Source of the DNA: Owenia fusiformis
Lineage: Eukaryota > Annelida > Polychaeta > Sabellida > Oweniidae
Reading direction: 5' to 3'
DNA length: 64,000 bases
Assembly: GCA_903813345.2 (NCBI GenBank)
Contig: CAIIXF020000004.1
Span: forward strand, 7,151,525 to 7,215,524
Part shown: piece after piece, positions 22,662 through 35,639 of the stretch
Numbering within the stretch: the stretch's first letter is position 1
How the letters are laid out: every line of letters starts with the position of its first letter
Notes under the pieces: model-generated
Database searches by the model: none
Seen by the model: only the letters and a program-made list of their open reading frames with translations
Told to the model about the DNA's origin: nothing
Program-made: the position numbers and the translations under genes

Positions 22662-25600
22662 TTAAATAGAATTTTTCAGAAATACCGTTTTCGCCAACTC
22701 AACAAGTTTTTTGTTGAACTCACCGCCATCTATCGTCCAAGTATATATTTGTGTGGTGCGCATGCGCACGTTGTCGAATATGAGTGCAATCTCTGTTTCG
22801 GAGTCTGCTTGATATACCACTGTATCCATTTTCTTCCGTGGGCATGGTCGCTTTACTTTCTTCTTCTTTGGTCTGGAAACGTTAAAAATAGAACTACATG
22901 TAAATGGCGTGAATGAATACAATTCATCGGAAATTGCGGTCCATGAATTTATTTCTGTGACGGACAGTGTTTTTCAAATTCATACAGAGAGTGGCCATTT
23001 GTAATTAGATACTACTTGGAAATAATCTCTGTTTGAAATAGGCAAATTCTTAAATAAACATTGCTTTTTACTAAACAAGTTTGTTAAAAGATCCAATTAT
23101 TGACCTGTTATGTGGGACTTTCTTCACGATGTGTGGAGTGAGTGAAGATGGTGTAAGAAATGGCGTCGCTGCATTCTGTGGCGATATTGTATTCACGACA
23201 TTTGTATCTGAAACGTTTAATAAGAGCGTGTTACTTAATGTTAGAAGGCAAGAGTTGTAAGATTCAGTAACAGTTGATGATCATGGCATATCTCAATATC
23301 TGGTAAGTTAAATTGCGGTTTTATAACAATTTTCCAGATGCCGAAAACAAACATCTGACAACCAAATGTAATATGCCGCCTATCACACTAGAAACAAGGC
23401 AAAATATCACCACCAGTTTAAGTGAAGTTGTAAGAATTAATTACAGATGCCGAACCCTGAACGTCGACCGCCGAACTCCGTCCACTAAAGTCGGAGACCA
23501 TAACAATATGTCAATATGTGGTGACAACATGCAAACGGAAGGATATATAGCTTCCTGATTGTGACAATAAAATCATATGTCATTCACTGCAAAATGATGA
23601 ACATGTCTTTTTCAAAAGTTGAATAGATTTTACTGAAAATTTTAATAGAATTTTTGATTTACGTATACCATTTCAAAGTTACCTTCAAAATCATAATATA
23701 CTGAAATAGGGTACCGGTAGGTACAATTTAGACAAAAAAACAAGTACGTTCAATTAAGAAAAAACAAGTATGTACAATTTAGAAATTATAAAAAGGTACA
23801 ATTACATGTAAGTGAAAAACATTTTTACAATAAAACACAATGACTTCAAAGAACTGAAATAGAAGGCGCTTACCATTGGGGCAGGATTTACAGCATTGAC
23901 CATGTCTGGGTTGTGGATTGCTACAAGGTAGACTTGCTAGAGATGGACACTCAAGTTTTGAGCACGACACTTCCCCATTCTGAAAACACATGCAAAACAA
24001 TTTAGTTCCAATAATCGGACGATATGTGTTATAGGGGGGGGACTATATCTGACGATGTGTCATAAGGGGCGAGGTATTATAACTCTTAACTACCACATGT
24101 CACCGTATGTGCAAAAACTTGCTTTACACAATAATTCACAATGAGTATACAATATTTTGATATACATATAAAATAACTTACCATACATACACAATCAATC
24201 ACAATGCACATACAATATTTTGATATACATTTAAAATAACTTACCTTACATATACAATCAGGCACCATACAATATATTAATGTACATTTAAAATAACTTA
24301 CCATACATATACAATCACTAACCATACATATACAATATCTTAATATACATTTAAAATAACTTACCTTACATATACAATCAGGCACCATACAATATATCAA
24401 TGTACATTTAAAATAACTTACCATACATATACAATCACTAACCATACATATACAATATCTTAATATACATTTTAAATAACTTACCATACATATACAATGC
24501 ACGCATTTCATCTTTCCAAAAGGACCGACGATGGGGTGCCATACGGTGCCGTTTTTGTACACTACACCACCCGTCTTACAACCTGGAGAAAACAAAGCAA
24601 AAGTAACTCTAGAGTAACAATAGGGTCTTTATCCAAAATCTGACATTATTGATGTTGACCCTAGTTAAAACTGCAAATAGAGCCGGTGCGTCACCGTTTA
24701 GAGTACGGTTTCACGAAAACTTGACCAACCATGACAACACAAAGATAGAATCAGTTGATATAAAAGAAACAACAATGATTGAATATATTTCTTTGGGCAA
24801 GATGATACACTGCGAAGTAGATAAGTTTCACTTCCCAAGCTCAATAGAAACGATTTCGATTTTTTCAATCAGCTTCACATAAAATTGATTTGTTATTTAC
24901 TTTTTCTCGGCTTTTTCGGTCTTTTGTTTGTCTTTGAGATGACGTAATCAGGGTCAAATAAGTCGCTATCGCCATCTAGCGGTGAGTGAACATCGGTACA
25001 TATCGGACAGCAGTCCTCAAGGACTTGAATTTGGTTCTTGCAGGATAGATTGGTACAGGTCTTCAGGTGGCATAATACCTCGCCGTCCTATAAAACAAAA
25101 CAGTTTCGATTTTGATGCCAGGCTAGAGCATTGTTTTTCTAATAAGCAGTTTTCAGTAATGACTTGAACGGTATTCTGAATATGTGAATATCCAACAACT
25201 TTGTGTTTTCGATTCAAAAGTGGAGTAATGGTGGGGGGGGGGGGTCAAGTCACTGTTTTTTATTATCTTACATCATTCTCTGGATTCTGGGAGTTGTTTC
25301 CTTATTGTCGGTAATACCCACTCCTTTACATTTTCCCTTTTCTATCCTTTTGGTGTTTTGCCTGTTGGCATACATATTGTGAAAAGCCGTTCACCCTAAA
25401 GAGTGTTGTTTTTATCACTATTTCGTTATATGTTTATATGATTTTAATAAATAAATAGAAACAAGTATTTGTATGAAGCCACAGTTGCATAACTATTAAC
25501 TTGGACTTTGTAATGCTGACGCAAAAGATAGAGACAAGACGTAGCCTTGAGAAAGATATAGGGACATTTTTGGTTTATTTTTTTAAAAGGAGACAACTTA

Positions 25601-28600
25601 CGTGAATCAACAAATAGTCAATACGCTGTCCTAAGAGAATATGATCTATTGAATGAAAGAAAAACGACAAAAACATAAATTCGAGGTCTACAGACGCCAT
25701 AAAGTCGTCTATCAAGAAAAAACATTTCTGAAGCCTGGGTACCGCTATATAAATCATTCAATAGAATTTCTTGTTATTGTCTTGTTTACCAGCACTTATA
25801 GTTCAGGGCAGTCATAAAAATATATCAAAATATTTTTACCGAGTGGTTATTATTTGACTCAAAGCCTACTTACTCAAAATCAATATGTTAATTTTTCATA
25901 ATCTTAGTACCATGCATTGCAGGCCCGTAGCCGAGGGGAGGGGGCTGGGGAGCTGAATGGAACGGAAGCTCTCCGTGGCCAGAACTTATTTCGAAAAAAT
26001 GCAGTTTTCACCATTTTGAGCACTTTACGCGTGCTTTTTTTAGCCAAAACCATCAAAAAGCTCCCCCTCTAGGTAAAAGCTGACTACGGGCAAGCATTGA
26101 ATATAACATCATGCTATGATGTATACTTACTGAACAGATACATTGGACGCACTGATCGTCACGTGTCGGTCTAAGTGACGTATTATCTGTGCCGAACGTC
26201 TGCCCGTGTGTATACATGTTGCCATAGTAATCGCAGGAGCGCTTGGATTCAAACGTATTCTCAAAGGAGTCTTTATCCTGAGAGGGCGGGGTGTTATCTG
26301 GAACAATAGCGTTCACAGTCAAAAAATAAGATGAACTTTCAAAGCCAATTCACGATCCGGGTTTTTAGTTTAATTATATACATTGGAACAGTATTTTGCT
26401 CTGAAAACTGGCAATTAATGGCCTGGATCGGGTAAAACAAGATTAATTTATATTTTCTTAGAAATCGCAAAGAGAGATAACATTGTCGTTCTAACATGTC
26501 CACAACTTGAAAGAATTAGCTAACATTTATAAAGCACAGAATACATCAGTTCATACAATTCTAATCAATTTTCATTTTTTGATATATTAGGCTAATCAAT
26601 CAATCTTTATATCAACGGATTTTAGTAAAATCTCTTTATAATCACGGCGTTATCGACCAAGATGATTTTATGATAATTACACCATACCTTGGCAGACAGG
26701 GCAGCATTTCCCCGGGACGGTCTGTAAATTATTACAATGCACTTTTTCACACTCTTTGCTGTCGCATTTCACCTTGGCGCCCTCTATACACGTACAGTTA
26801 ATACACGGCATCAATCCGAATGGCCTCAACTCGGGGTGCCAGACCTCGCCTATCTGCCTCTCTAAACCATCAAATGTACACACAGAACCGTCGGCTAGAA
26901 ATGAAAATAAAGCTGTTGAACTTCACGTTTTTAGAAGAGAACTTCTACGTGAACGTGTTATGGTCTAATGGTCAAAAATAAGTTATCTCATTGAGCATAA
27001 AGGAATAAGGAAGTAACTTGAAATACAAGTTGGAGGGAGACAGAAATCAAATGCATCCTTTTACAAATACAGGCTTAAACACGAGGTTCAATGGGGATTT
27101 ATGTTTCCAAACTTTCTGAGGGGAGTGTAATATAAAATGAGCGAGGGTACAGAAAAGGGGTCTTATCACAGATTTTTCAATAATTTAATTATTTGTTTAT
27201 CTTAGAAAGCACAGAGACCTTTCGAATAAGTCATTACTTATGTCTTAAAAAATTTTGCTTGCAGGTATGGGCCAAAAGTACGGATTTGAATTATTTTTCT
27301 CTAAATTTTGGGAACATTTTTGATTCTGTAGCAGAATTCTAATTTTTGTGTGATTAGACTGGTTTTCCTATGTCGAGGCTCAAATATCAAATGCAGGTTA
27401 TAGCAAATACAGACTTTTGGGAGCCATAATGTTCATCATAGCAAAACACGGACGAAAAAATGCAACATTGTAAAAGGCTTTGCATTTATGGCGCCATGCA
27501 ACGTAACGAAATAAATAACAAAGAAGGAGAGTCTTGCGTACAATCTAAACTAAGCATGCTGCAAAGTCCGAACTCCGACTATTTGGCCAACATAACCACT
27601 CTTAATTCGAATAATTCTTCAAATTGTTGATTTTTCACAGATTAATACTGCCTACCTTAGACATAATTGGTATACTTTTTATTATAAGATCGCGATCGGT
27701 AAACAGAGACACGACTTACAAATACATAACTGTTAAACACGTCTATTACTTACCTGGCTCCAAAGATGTGGATATAGCCAGGTATGTGACACTTACGACC
27801 AGGAGAATGTTTAAGATGACACTTCCTTGCAACTGCAATAACAAAACAAAAAATACAGTAAAACCTGTCTAATCCAAACGCCATCGGGACCGGCTAAAAG
27901 TGTTTAGATTAGCGGGTGTTCATATTTCAAGTTTTTTAGGTATATGATTCAAAGGGACCGATAACAAATTGGACCGAGGAAAGTGTTCACATTGATTACA
28001 ATTTTTTTATACACGGTTTAAAATACTCTATTTTTATTGATAAAAGACTAGTCCATAGTTTTTATGTTTGTACCTTAACTGAAACACTCCATTCTTATTG
28101 GACAAAAAGCAGTCTATAGTTTGAACTATTGACTGACCATTGCGTTCAACTAATCTTGACGTCTTAATGATAAATCAGATTGGAAAATGTGATATACATA
28201 GTGACAATGAATACTTTAGGGGTTTCGAGTAAATTAGGAATACTTAATATTCTTCAGACGCCTATCCCCGGGGCACAATTTATTCAGCATTAATATATCG
28301 ACGAATCCCCCCGAGAGCCATTTCATATAAGTATTCGCGATTATGTGATATATATTATATTGAAATACATGTAATTGTTTCCCATTTGCAGTGATTGTGT
28401 GGACGAGGTGGTTGGTGAATCTTCACTTATGATTTGTATTCGAGGACATGCAACATTCCATTAAGAATATGTCAAAACTTTAAGCGATGCAAGCCGTGTA
28501 TAATTTTGAAAACATAAGACCGAGCGTCTGTTTTGAAAATGTTAACAAAACAATAACTAGTAATCAAATAAAAATGTAAAAATATTAATAATGATAAAAA

Positions 28601-28762
28601 TATCTATTTGAGATAATAAGATAGTCATTATTGAAACATGCCACAATTATAATTAGAACATGACACAATTAATATGATACAATTGTGATTAAAATATGAC
28701 ACAATTATGACTGAAATATGACACACTTATATATGATTACTTACCATCGTCCTATCATTCAT
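22662..28762 (-). CDS. Chordin-like protein, three VWC domains (9 exons found; C-terminus unresolved)
   Basis: Minus-strand exons, 5' to 3': 28762-28745, 27832-27754, 26894-26688, 26297-26131, 25087-24901, 24582-24485, 23979-23874, 23207-23105, 22872-22724. They give about 371 residues with matching phases. Exon 1 encodes six residues from the ATG (MNDRTM); exon 2 encodes a hydrophobic signal segment. VWC1 (about 35-101) has a GEVWHPELRPFG block and ends CCPVCQ. VWC2 (about 118-188) is split over two exons and ends CCPICT. VWC3 (about 220-287) has GTVWHPIVGPFG and ends CCKSCP. The last exon has a basic run and a IYTWTIDGG block, as in the C-terminal region of vertebrate CHRDL1/2. Chordin-like proteins are secreted BMP antagonists or modulators. 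The donor at 23104 (GTCAAT) is weak. Past 22724 the frame can read through to a stop at 22662, or further exons may lie downstream. Confidence 0.82.
23430..23545. repeat. Dispersed repeat (CCGACCGCC / GACCATAAC family) in a chordin-like intron
   Basis: TTACAGATGCCGAACC...GGAGACCATAACAATATGTC matches sequences at 37250-37330, 38340-38405 and 55410-55510. It lies between VWC3 and the C-terminal exons. Confidence 0.5.
24170..24490 (-). repeat. Tandem array of a splice-donor segment after the VWC3 first exon
   Basis: The real donor at 24484 reads TGTATATGTATG|GTAAG on the minus strand. This segment repeats at about 60-bp spacing (near 24417, 24358, 24297, 24238 and 24177), each with GTAAGTTATT. 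Between them are diverged GGTTAGTG copies, giving a 120-bp alternating period. The long minus-strand open frame here (24086-24595, CICMVSYFKC repeats) is a by-product of the array. Confidence 0.85.
25918..26098. mobile_element. Short MITE-like element with GCCCGTAG ends
   Basis: The left end has GCAGGCCCGTAGCC and the right end CTGACTACGGGCAAG, roughly inverse. The element is GC-rich relative to its surroundings and repeats AGCTCCCC/GGGGAGCT motifs. It lies 32 bp from the VWC2 exon boundary at 26131. Confidence 0.4.
27855..27990. mobile_element. CAGTAAAACCTGT-family fragment near chordin-like exon 2
   Basis: CAGTAAAACCTGTCTAATCC followed by GTGTTTAGATTAGCGGGTG matches 46968-47150 (GTGTTCGGATTAGTAGGTG). 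A one-sided end is seen, so this is probably a truncated copy. Confidence 0.45.
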
Positions 28763-29488
28763 AGATCTCTGTTAATTGCGAGGTTTCTAATCCAAGTTAT
28801 GCTTTCTTTCAAAATGTAATATTTACGTTTTGGAATGAACGTATATAGCGACAGTTGTTTCACGTTAGATCCCACTGGCCTGTTTACAACTCTAATATAA
28901 TTCCTATTCTTTCTCAACTAAATGCACAATTTTGATCATATCAATTAGGCAGGTTTTATTCCGAGACAGAAAATACTGAATTCCTAAATTTTCAAACGGG
29001 ACTTAAGTCGGTCTAGGTGGCTCTCAGGTGGAGGCAGACGTTGTACTGTTGGGCAAAGTGAGTCGCGGCCCGATGCCATCAGAGACTTGCCCTGCCATGA
29101 AACGTTCCAACAAAAGATACCTTCCCGTTTGGGCTTAACGTGACAAACAGAAAAACAAAGGTGAATTCGATGAGTGTAACGAGGGAACGAGCTGCTCTGC
29201 GAGAATACGAGGAATTCTGGAGAAATATAGAATAGAGATGAGAAATTCGCGTGACGATGGTATGATTATACGCAGGGGCGATCGGGATGTCGTCTGCCTA
29301 CTATAGTATAGTGCCGCGGCCTAGTGTCACGAGCGGCTACTGAAGCTTCGGGGGAGCAAATAGCTCCGTGTCTCACGTCTACTGATCGTCTGCCGCGACT
29401 TACATTAAGTACTACCACTTATAACACCATATTACCAGCCCGCTACTTATCCATATTGCCAACTGCCCAATCAGATTGAATGATTTAG

Positions 29489-29520
29489 GTCACGTGACGT
29501 GCGCCGTTGACTGGGTATAA
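29489..29520 (+). promoter_or_regulatory. Possible core promoter (E-box/CRE-like plus TATA-like)
   Basis: GTCACGTGACGTG (E-box overlapping a CRE-like half) is followed about 15 bp later by GGTATAAG. This is in a locally GC-richer stretch (28980-29540), with an inverted CCAAT-like motif nearby. No gene could be attached to it on +. It is also about 730 bp upstream of the chordin-like ATG on the other strand. The rest of 28763-31507 shows nothing recognisable. Confidence 0.2.
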
Positions 29521-31641
29521 GCCTCCTTCGGAGACTGGAGTAGAGTTGGAGTTTTACCTAAAAGTTCATTATCAATAATCAAGTCAAACTTTAGTCGCCG
29601 ATAAGTACTTACTCAAGCATTTCCGCATTTAATTTCGATTGTTTGTTTTGCATATACTCTAGATTTGCATGAGAGGTTAAGTGGCCCCGTCTCGGCGAGA
29701 AATAAAGGTTATATTTCATGTTTTTATAAAAACATAGAAACTATTTCGAAAATAGTAAGTCAACATAATTCTTGTAAATCAGTTTAAATTGTTTTTCAGG
29801 CCAAAAATGCTTCAATTATACAACCAATCCGATCTTTAAAATTTTCTGACTTTTCCTGGTACCCGATCGAAGCTTGAAATTCTATGTTGCGGTTTCAAAT
29901 CGACAACCCTGAAATCAATCATTAGGGGACGTTTCAATATAGTTTGATAACTTTATATCTATCAAAGGGATTGCACCAAAACATTTATCTAAATTACAAA
30001 TGAATCAATTTATCTCTTCCCTCCCAACGCAAAATTCACTTATGCAAAACTTGCAAAAATAGTATATTATACTAGGTTCTTCAATATGAAATCGAAAACC
30101 CAAACATATTTAAAAAGTACCCTTACACCCCCCCCCATCACAAAAACAAACCAAATTTCCCTGGAGACGATTTGTTCATTGACGGTTTAGTACGATCCCT
30201 AAATCCTTCAATCTAATTTGCTTGAAAGGAATTGTAAAATAACACACAAGACTCTTATAAATGTGCAAATTCCCACAGACGTAGCCACCAAACTCCAACT
30301 TACGGTTTAAAAGTCTGGATTATATATAAATGTAAATAAAAATGTCAAAATTGGCTAACTATTAATTGTGATCCCCATCTGGCCGTCTCAACAAAGGAGG
30401 TTAATCAATACCAGCCTACAGTCAAAGGAGGTTAACCAATACCAGCGATAACACTGACAAGCTTCATCCACAGTGGAAATAAATAGACGTGTGCTTATAG
30501 ACGCCTAGCTGTACATAATAAGGCCTTTACAAATTGTATGCCAGTTTAGCGGAACTATCTTGTCATCTCAATTCACTAGCTCCTCAAAGTCAGGCACTAT
30601 TTAAAAATTTAGTATTGTTCCTTTATTTTAGAATTTTGAAGTGTGTGAAATTTTGAATAAATAATGGTAGTTTTTTTCCCAAATTAAAAGTTCACATATC
30701 TTGCCTTGAGATTAAGTATGTCCTGAATGTTAATACAAATGATTGCTGAAATGTTCCTGTCGACACAGAAATAGTTTATAAAAAACTCAGGCGTTTGGGC
30801 GACTAAACTGCATTTTAAAATGCATCTGTTTGGTGCTGAAAGTAAAAATACATTGAAATGAACATGGCGTGTACAAACAAAACGTTATTTTTCGGTCGGT
30901 GATTTTCCTCGGTCTTACAAGAACAGTAATTCCAGTTTTATGAAATTGATCGCCGATTTAAAGGAAAATATTTGTCCCGGTTTGTATTGACTTAAATGAG
31001 CATAAGTCGACACCGACTGGTGATGCTACAAATCATTATATATTGTTTTATATTATGTACTTTATAAATATGCAATTTAATGTGCTTTATTGTTTCAATT
31101 GCCCCAGGGATTTCCCAGTTTATACTATATTACTGGGGGTTTGATTATATGTAGATCCCAGGATGGAGGTGCTTCCCAATGAGTTTAGCAAAAAATGATC
31201 AATCCCCTTTATGGAACTTGACAACATGGTCAAATTTAACACATCGCATGTAAAGGTAGGGTGAACAATTTGTAATATCAGTGACACATAATTATTAAAT
31301 AAACTGATAAAGTATTTTAAACGAACGCTGTATAACTGGCCCGATTGGTGTCGCTGTACATCAATATGCCAGTATCTGTGCATCCGGGCTCGGACAATAT
31401 ATTAACGGGACAATAACATATTCGGATACATAAACTCATCATATCTTTCTGTCTATCAACTAGAAAGCAACTAACACAAAGCCATGATTTCCGGTGATGG
31501 GATAATACGAGGGGTGATCAATATGTAATGGACGCTTTTTTACACAGATACTCTTTATGAACCAATCCCTTTGATTTTCCTACCAGTGATGCACACTTAT
31601 CTATCAATTCTGAAGATTTGAAGACAAAATATATAATACAT

Positions 31642-32098
31642 ATAGGTTATTTACTGGGAGGGATTGAATATGGGTTTTATTCCGAGGGACAATATGATAT
31701 TGACCGAAGGGTAATATGATATTGACCGAGGGAGCGCAGCGACCGAGTGTCAATATCATATTTCCCAAGGTCAATATCATATTTTCCGAGGAATAAAACC
31801 CATATTCAATCCCGACCAGAAATAACCTATTTATTCCATTATACATTCCTCCTTAAAATGTTACATTTGGATAATGCTTTTATCAATTAGTCAAGGTTAA
31901 AAATAACCGGGAAAACCAAAAATAGGTTAAAACGTTCCAATACGATTTTTGTCCCGGGGACAATACGATTTTTCCATGTAATACGCTCCAATACGATTTT
32001 TTTCCCGGGGACAATACGATTTTTTCATGTAATACGATTCAATACGATTTTTATTCCTTCATATTTCCCTGGGAAAACAGTAGTATTATGGAATAAAT
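31642..32098. mobile_element. Element nested in the left TIR of the mariner-like transposon
   Basis: The left arm of the mariner TIR stops at about 31641 and resumes at about 32099 relative to the right arm. The insert starts with a roughly 190-bp imperfect palindrome (TAGGTTATTTACTGGG to AGAAATAACCTA, 31642-31830), with CAATATCATATT motifs around a GAGCGCAGCGACCGAG centre. It continues with repeats of CAATACGATTTTT and CCCGGGGACAATACG. TTTATTCCATTAT near 31830 and its inverse ATTATGGAATAAA near 32090 may be its own ends. Confidence 0.55.
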
Positions 32099-32332
32099 GT
32101 TGATCTATCCTTATTTCTGTGAAGGAGGTACAGGTACCCCGGGACCGATATTTACGTCACATATTCAGTTTTTAGCCAGTTGGGCAAATTTCAGTTACAT
32201 TTAAACTTTTTTTTTATATGCAACAAGTGTGTGTTGTTTCAAACATTTTGCTGACTGGTTACACGTAAACAGTAAGTGATGTGATGTCAGAGTGTTGTAT
32301 GGTCGGGGTTTGCAGGTCTATTTGAGGAAGCA

Positions 32333-32632
32333 TTGTGGAAGAAGGGGTTGATGAGAAAAGGAAACACCCCACTCCATATGGACAATTCACCTGCCCACAT
32401 ATCTCAAAATGTTCAGAAAACAATATTCCTGGACCTCAAAATTGAGCCCTTGGCCAATGCACCATATTTTCCAAATGTGCTCACATGTGATTTATTCATT
32501 TCCATGCTACTTATTCCTATAGAGAAAGGACGCAGGTTTATTGACATTGATGAAATAAAACCCGTGCAACTGCATCTTGCTCCCATTAGAATGGATTCAG
32601 CCTTGTCTCACAATCTTGAGTTAAGAGGATGA
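32333..32632 (+). pseudogene. Mariner transposase C-terminal remnant
   Basis: The frame includes HMDNSPAHIS, the second catalytic Asp region of mariner transposases. About 35 residues on (my count) it has a PYFPNVLTCD block, corresponding to the third Asp of the D,D34D triad but diverged. GRRFIDIDEI follows, as in the family. The N-terminal DNA-binding domain and the first Asp are missing, so it is inactive. Similar ends elsewhere could depend on an intact copy. Confidence 0.75.
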
Positions 32633-33834
32633 GGAATTGTGTACATGAAGGACTTGATGGAACCTATGTAGAGGGCCCTGTAGAATGAATGTGACATGAA
32701 TACCACATAGTGATGATAAAATATTCAAAATCAACTATGGCATAACAAAATGGGGTAATTCATGACCAAAATGGTTTGTTTTGTTCGGCCTGCATTCAAC
32801 TGCGTTGCATGTTAAACAAGCTATAATAACCTGAGAATGTTTGACGTAAATGTCGGTCCCGGGGTACCTATACCTCCTTCACGGAAATAAAGATATATCA
32901 AAATATATTACATGTTTTGTTTTCAAATCTTCAGAGTTGATAGATAATTGAATGATGTATCACTGGTAAGAAAATCGAAGGTATTGGTCTATAATAAGCA
33001 TCCGTGTAAAAAAGCGTCCATTACTTATTGATCACCCCTCGTAAGTACATGTACTTGGAATTTTTTGACACTGCCACGAATCTTTGAGACATGAAGGCAG
33101 ATCTGCAATTTTGAAAAGAAGACCGCTCAATTTTCTAGGCTTTTATATTTTCTAAAGGAAAATTACCACTCAATTATTAATCTGGGTACACCAGCGCTCC
33201 TTTTGTTCAAAATTGCAGGATTTAGAACGTGTTTGGAATGAGTAACGTCATCTGAAAAAAACACATGGTCATCAAAATGGTAAAAAGTGCAGTTTGACCT
33301 TATGGGACAATAAGTACTTGTACTTGTAATTTTTTCACATCATGCCACGAATCTTGGAGACATTAAGATATTGAGATGCCAGGCATCGGCTAATGGATCC
33401 AGAGACTCCCGTCATAAACGTCTTGACGTCGGGTCTCTGATTTTACAGAATGTGTTTAGCTTAAATCGTATCAAATAAAATGTCTTGTATGATAATGTGG
33501 TTTTCATTTTAACCATGGCCACGGAAAAACAAAAGATATGCGAATAAATATAATTAGGTACGTTAATAAGGGTTGAACAAAAATTACAAATGGTGAATTC
33601 AAAATCATTCAATCAAGTTATCTGTATTATAAGCTACTTGTGGAACAAATATATCCAAGTATATCCTGATTTTTTAATTATTTTGCAACTTTTGTGAAAT
33701 AAAACTTTTCCCATGATAATTCAAGTTTAAACATTCACTAATAGATAGATGTCACTACTTACATTGTTTATGAAAAGATTGTGGTTGGGACTGTGGTGGA
33801 TTATTTGTTTTTTTGTGACTGAAACCTATAACAG

Positions 33835-34075
33835 GGGTAGATCTGGGAACCAACAATCGGAAGGGGGCAAATTTCAAGTCTGAGAAAAAATTGGGCCCCT
33901 AACACCAAAACGTGGGCCCAAATTTTGATATTTTGAGGCCGATTTTCTTCAAAATTTGGCCTGAAATTAAAAAATAAGGCCTTAAAAGTAAAGACCAAAA
34001 GGCCCACCTTTTGGGGCTTTAATGCCTCTTTTTGGCCCGAAATTTTATTAGGGCCCATTTTTTTCTGGGCCCACC
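33835..34075. repeat. Dispersed repeat of the GGGCGGATCTG family
   Basis: GGGTAGATCTGGGAACCAAC, then GTGGGCCCAAATTTTG and TTAAAAAATAAGGCC, parallels 841-1140 along most of its length. It directly abuts the 12-bp satellite at 34083. 33044-33834 holds nothing recognisable. Confidence 0.65.
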
Positions 34076-34082
34076 CGGTAGG

Positions 34083-35536
34083 ATATATAGTATAGTATAT
34101 AGTATAGTATATAGTATAGTATAGTATAGTATATAGTATAGTATATAGTATAGTATATAGTATAGTATAGAGTATAGTATATAGTATAGTATATAGTATA
34201 GTATATAGTATAGTATATAGTATAGTATATAGTATAGTATATAGTATAGTATATAGTATAGTATATAGTATAGTATATAGTATAGTATATAGTATAGTAT
34301 ATAGTATAGTATATAGTATAGTATATAGTATAGTATAGAGTATAGTATAGTATAGTATATAGTATAGTATATAGTATAGTATAGAGTATAGTATAGAGTA
34401 TAGTATAGAGTATAGTATAGAGTATAGTATAGAGTATAGTATAGAGTATAGTATAGAGTATAGTATAGAGTATAGTATAGAGTATAGTATAGAGTATAGT
34501 ATAGAGTATAGTATAGAGTATAGTATAGAGTATAGTATAGAGTATAGTATAGAGTATAGTATAGAGTATAGTATAGAGTATAGTATATAGTATAGTATAG
34601 AGTATAGTATAGAGTATAGTATATAGTATAGTATATAGTATAGTATATAGTATAGTATATAGTATAGTATATAGTATAGTATAGAGTATAGTATATAGTA
34701 TAGTATATAGTATAGTATAGAGTATAGTATAGAGTATAGTATAGAGTATAGTATAGAGTATAGTATAGAGTATAGTATAGAGTATAGTATAGAGTATAGT
34801 ATAGAGTATAGTATAGAGTATAGTATAGAGTATAGTATATAGTATAGTATAGAGTATAGTATAGAGTATAGTATAGAGTATAGTATAGAGTATAGTATAG
34901 AGTATAGTATAGAGTATAGTATATAGTATAGTATATAGTATAGTATATAGTATAGTATATAGTATAGTATAGTATAGTATAGAGTATAGTATATAGTATA
35001 GTATATAGTATAGTATAGAGTATAGTATAGAGTATAGTATAGAGTATAGTATAGAGTATAGTATAGAGTATAGTATATAGTATAGTATAGAGTATAGTAT
35101 AGAGTATAGTATAGAGTATAGTATAGAGTATAGTATAGAGTATAGTATAGAGTATAGTATAGAGTATAGTATAGAGTATAGTATAGAGTATAGTATAGTA
35201 TAGTATATAGTATAGTATATAGTATAGTATATAGTATAGTATATAGTATAGTATATAGTATAGTATATAGTATAGTATATAGTATAGTATATAGTATAGT
35301 ATATAGTATAGTATATAGTATAGTATATAGTATAGTATATAGTATAGTATATAGTATAGTATATAGTATAGTATATAGTATAGTATATAGTATAGTATAT
35401 AGTATAGTATATAGTATAGTATATAGTATAGTATATAGTATAGTATATAGTATAGTATATAGTATAGTGTATAGTATATAATATAGTATATAGTATATAG
35501 TATATAGTATATAGTATATAGTATAGTATAGTATAG
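34083..35536. repeat. 1.45-kb satellite of a 12-bp unit (TATAGTATATAG / TATAGTATAGAG)
   Basis: It is almost pure 12-bp tandem repeat. Two unit variants, ending in ATAT or AGAG, occur in blocks: mostly ATAT at 34085-34325, AGAG at 34370-34590, mixed to 35190, then ATAT to 35470. Because 12 is a multiple of 3 and the minus strand lacks stops, two overlapping 500-codon frames of Tyr/Ile/Leu/Thr appear there. They are artefacts of composition. Confidence 0.95.
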
Positions 35537-35639
35537 CACTTCAAATCATTCAATAACGTTTTTATGGTGTTATCTTGGGCCAATACATTTTACTAAGGCG
35601 ATAATTTCGGAATATATTTCGGAAATATTTTGTATTTTC

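Larger units (their letters stand above)
31508..33041. mobile_element. Mariner-like transposon with long inverted ends and TA duplication
   Basis: The ends CGAGGGGTGATCAATA (31508) and its inverse (to 33041) are flanked by TA on both sides (31506-31507, 33042-33043). The inverse similarity continues well over 100 bp: TTACCAGTGATACA, CTGAAGATTTG, then GAAGGAGGTA and TACCCCGGGACCG at 32121-32155 against 32845-32885. The left arm is interrupted by a nested insertion (about 31642-32098). Inside is a transposase remnant on +. Confidence 0.8.

Noticed and set aside
24086-24595. 169-codon minus-strand frame with CICMVSYFKC repeats
   Set aside because: Only its start (24582-24485) is exon; the rest is the splice-donor tandem array in the intron.
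29240-29410. GC-rich stretch examined as a tRNA or other RNA gene
   Set aside because: No A or B box in proper spacing and no cloverleaf fold found by eye.
32333-32632. Candidate new host gene on +
   Set aside because: Recognisable mariner transposase C-terminus inside TIRs with a TA duplication.
34019-35583. Two overlapping minus-strand frames of about 500 codons, the longest in the window
   Set aside because: They consist of Tyr/Ile/Leu/Thr repeats generated by a 12-bp satellite that lacks stops in these frames. No gene signals.
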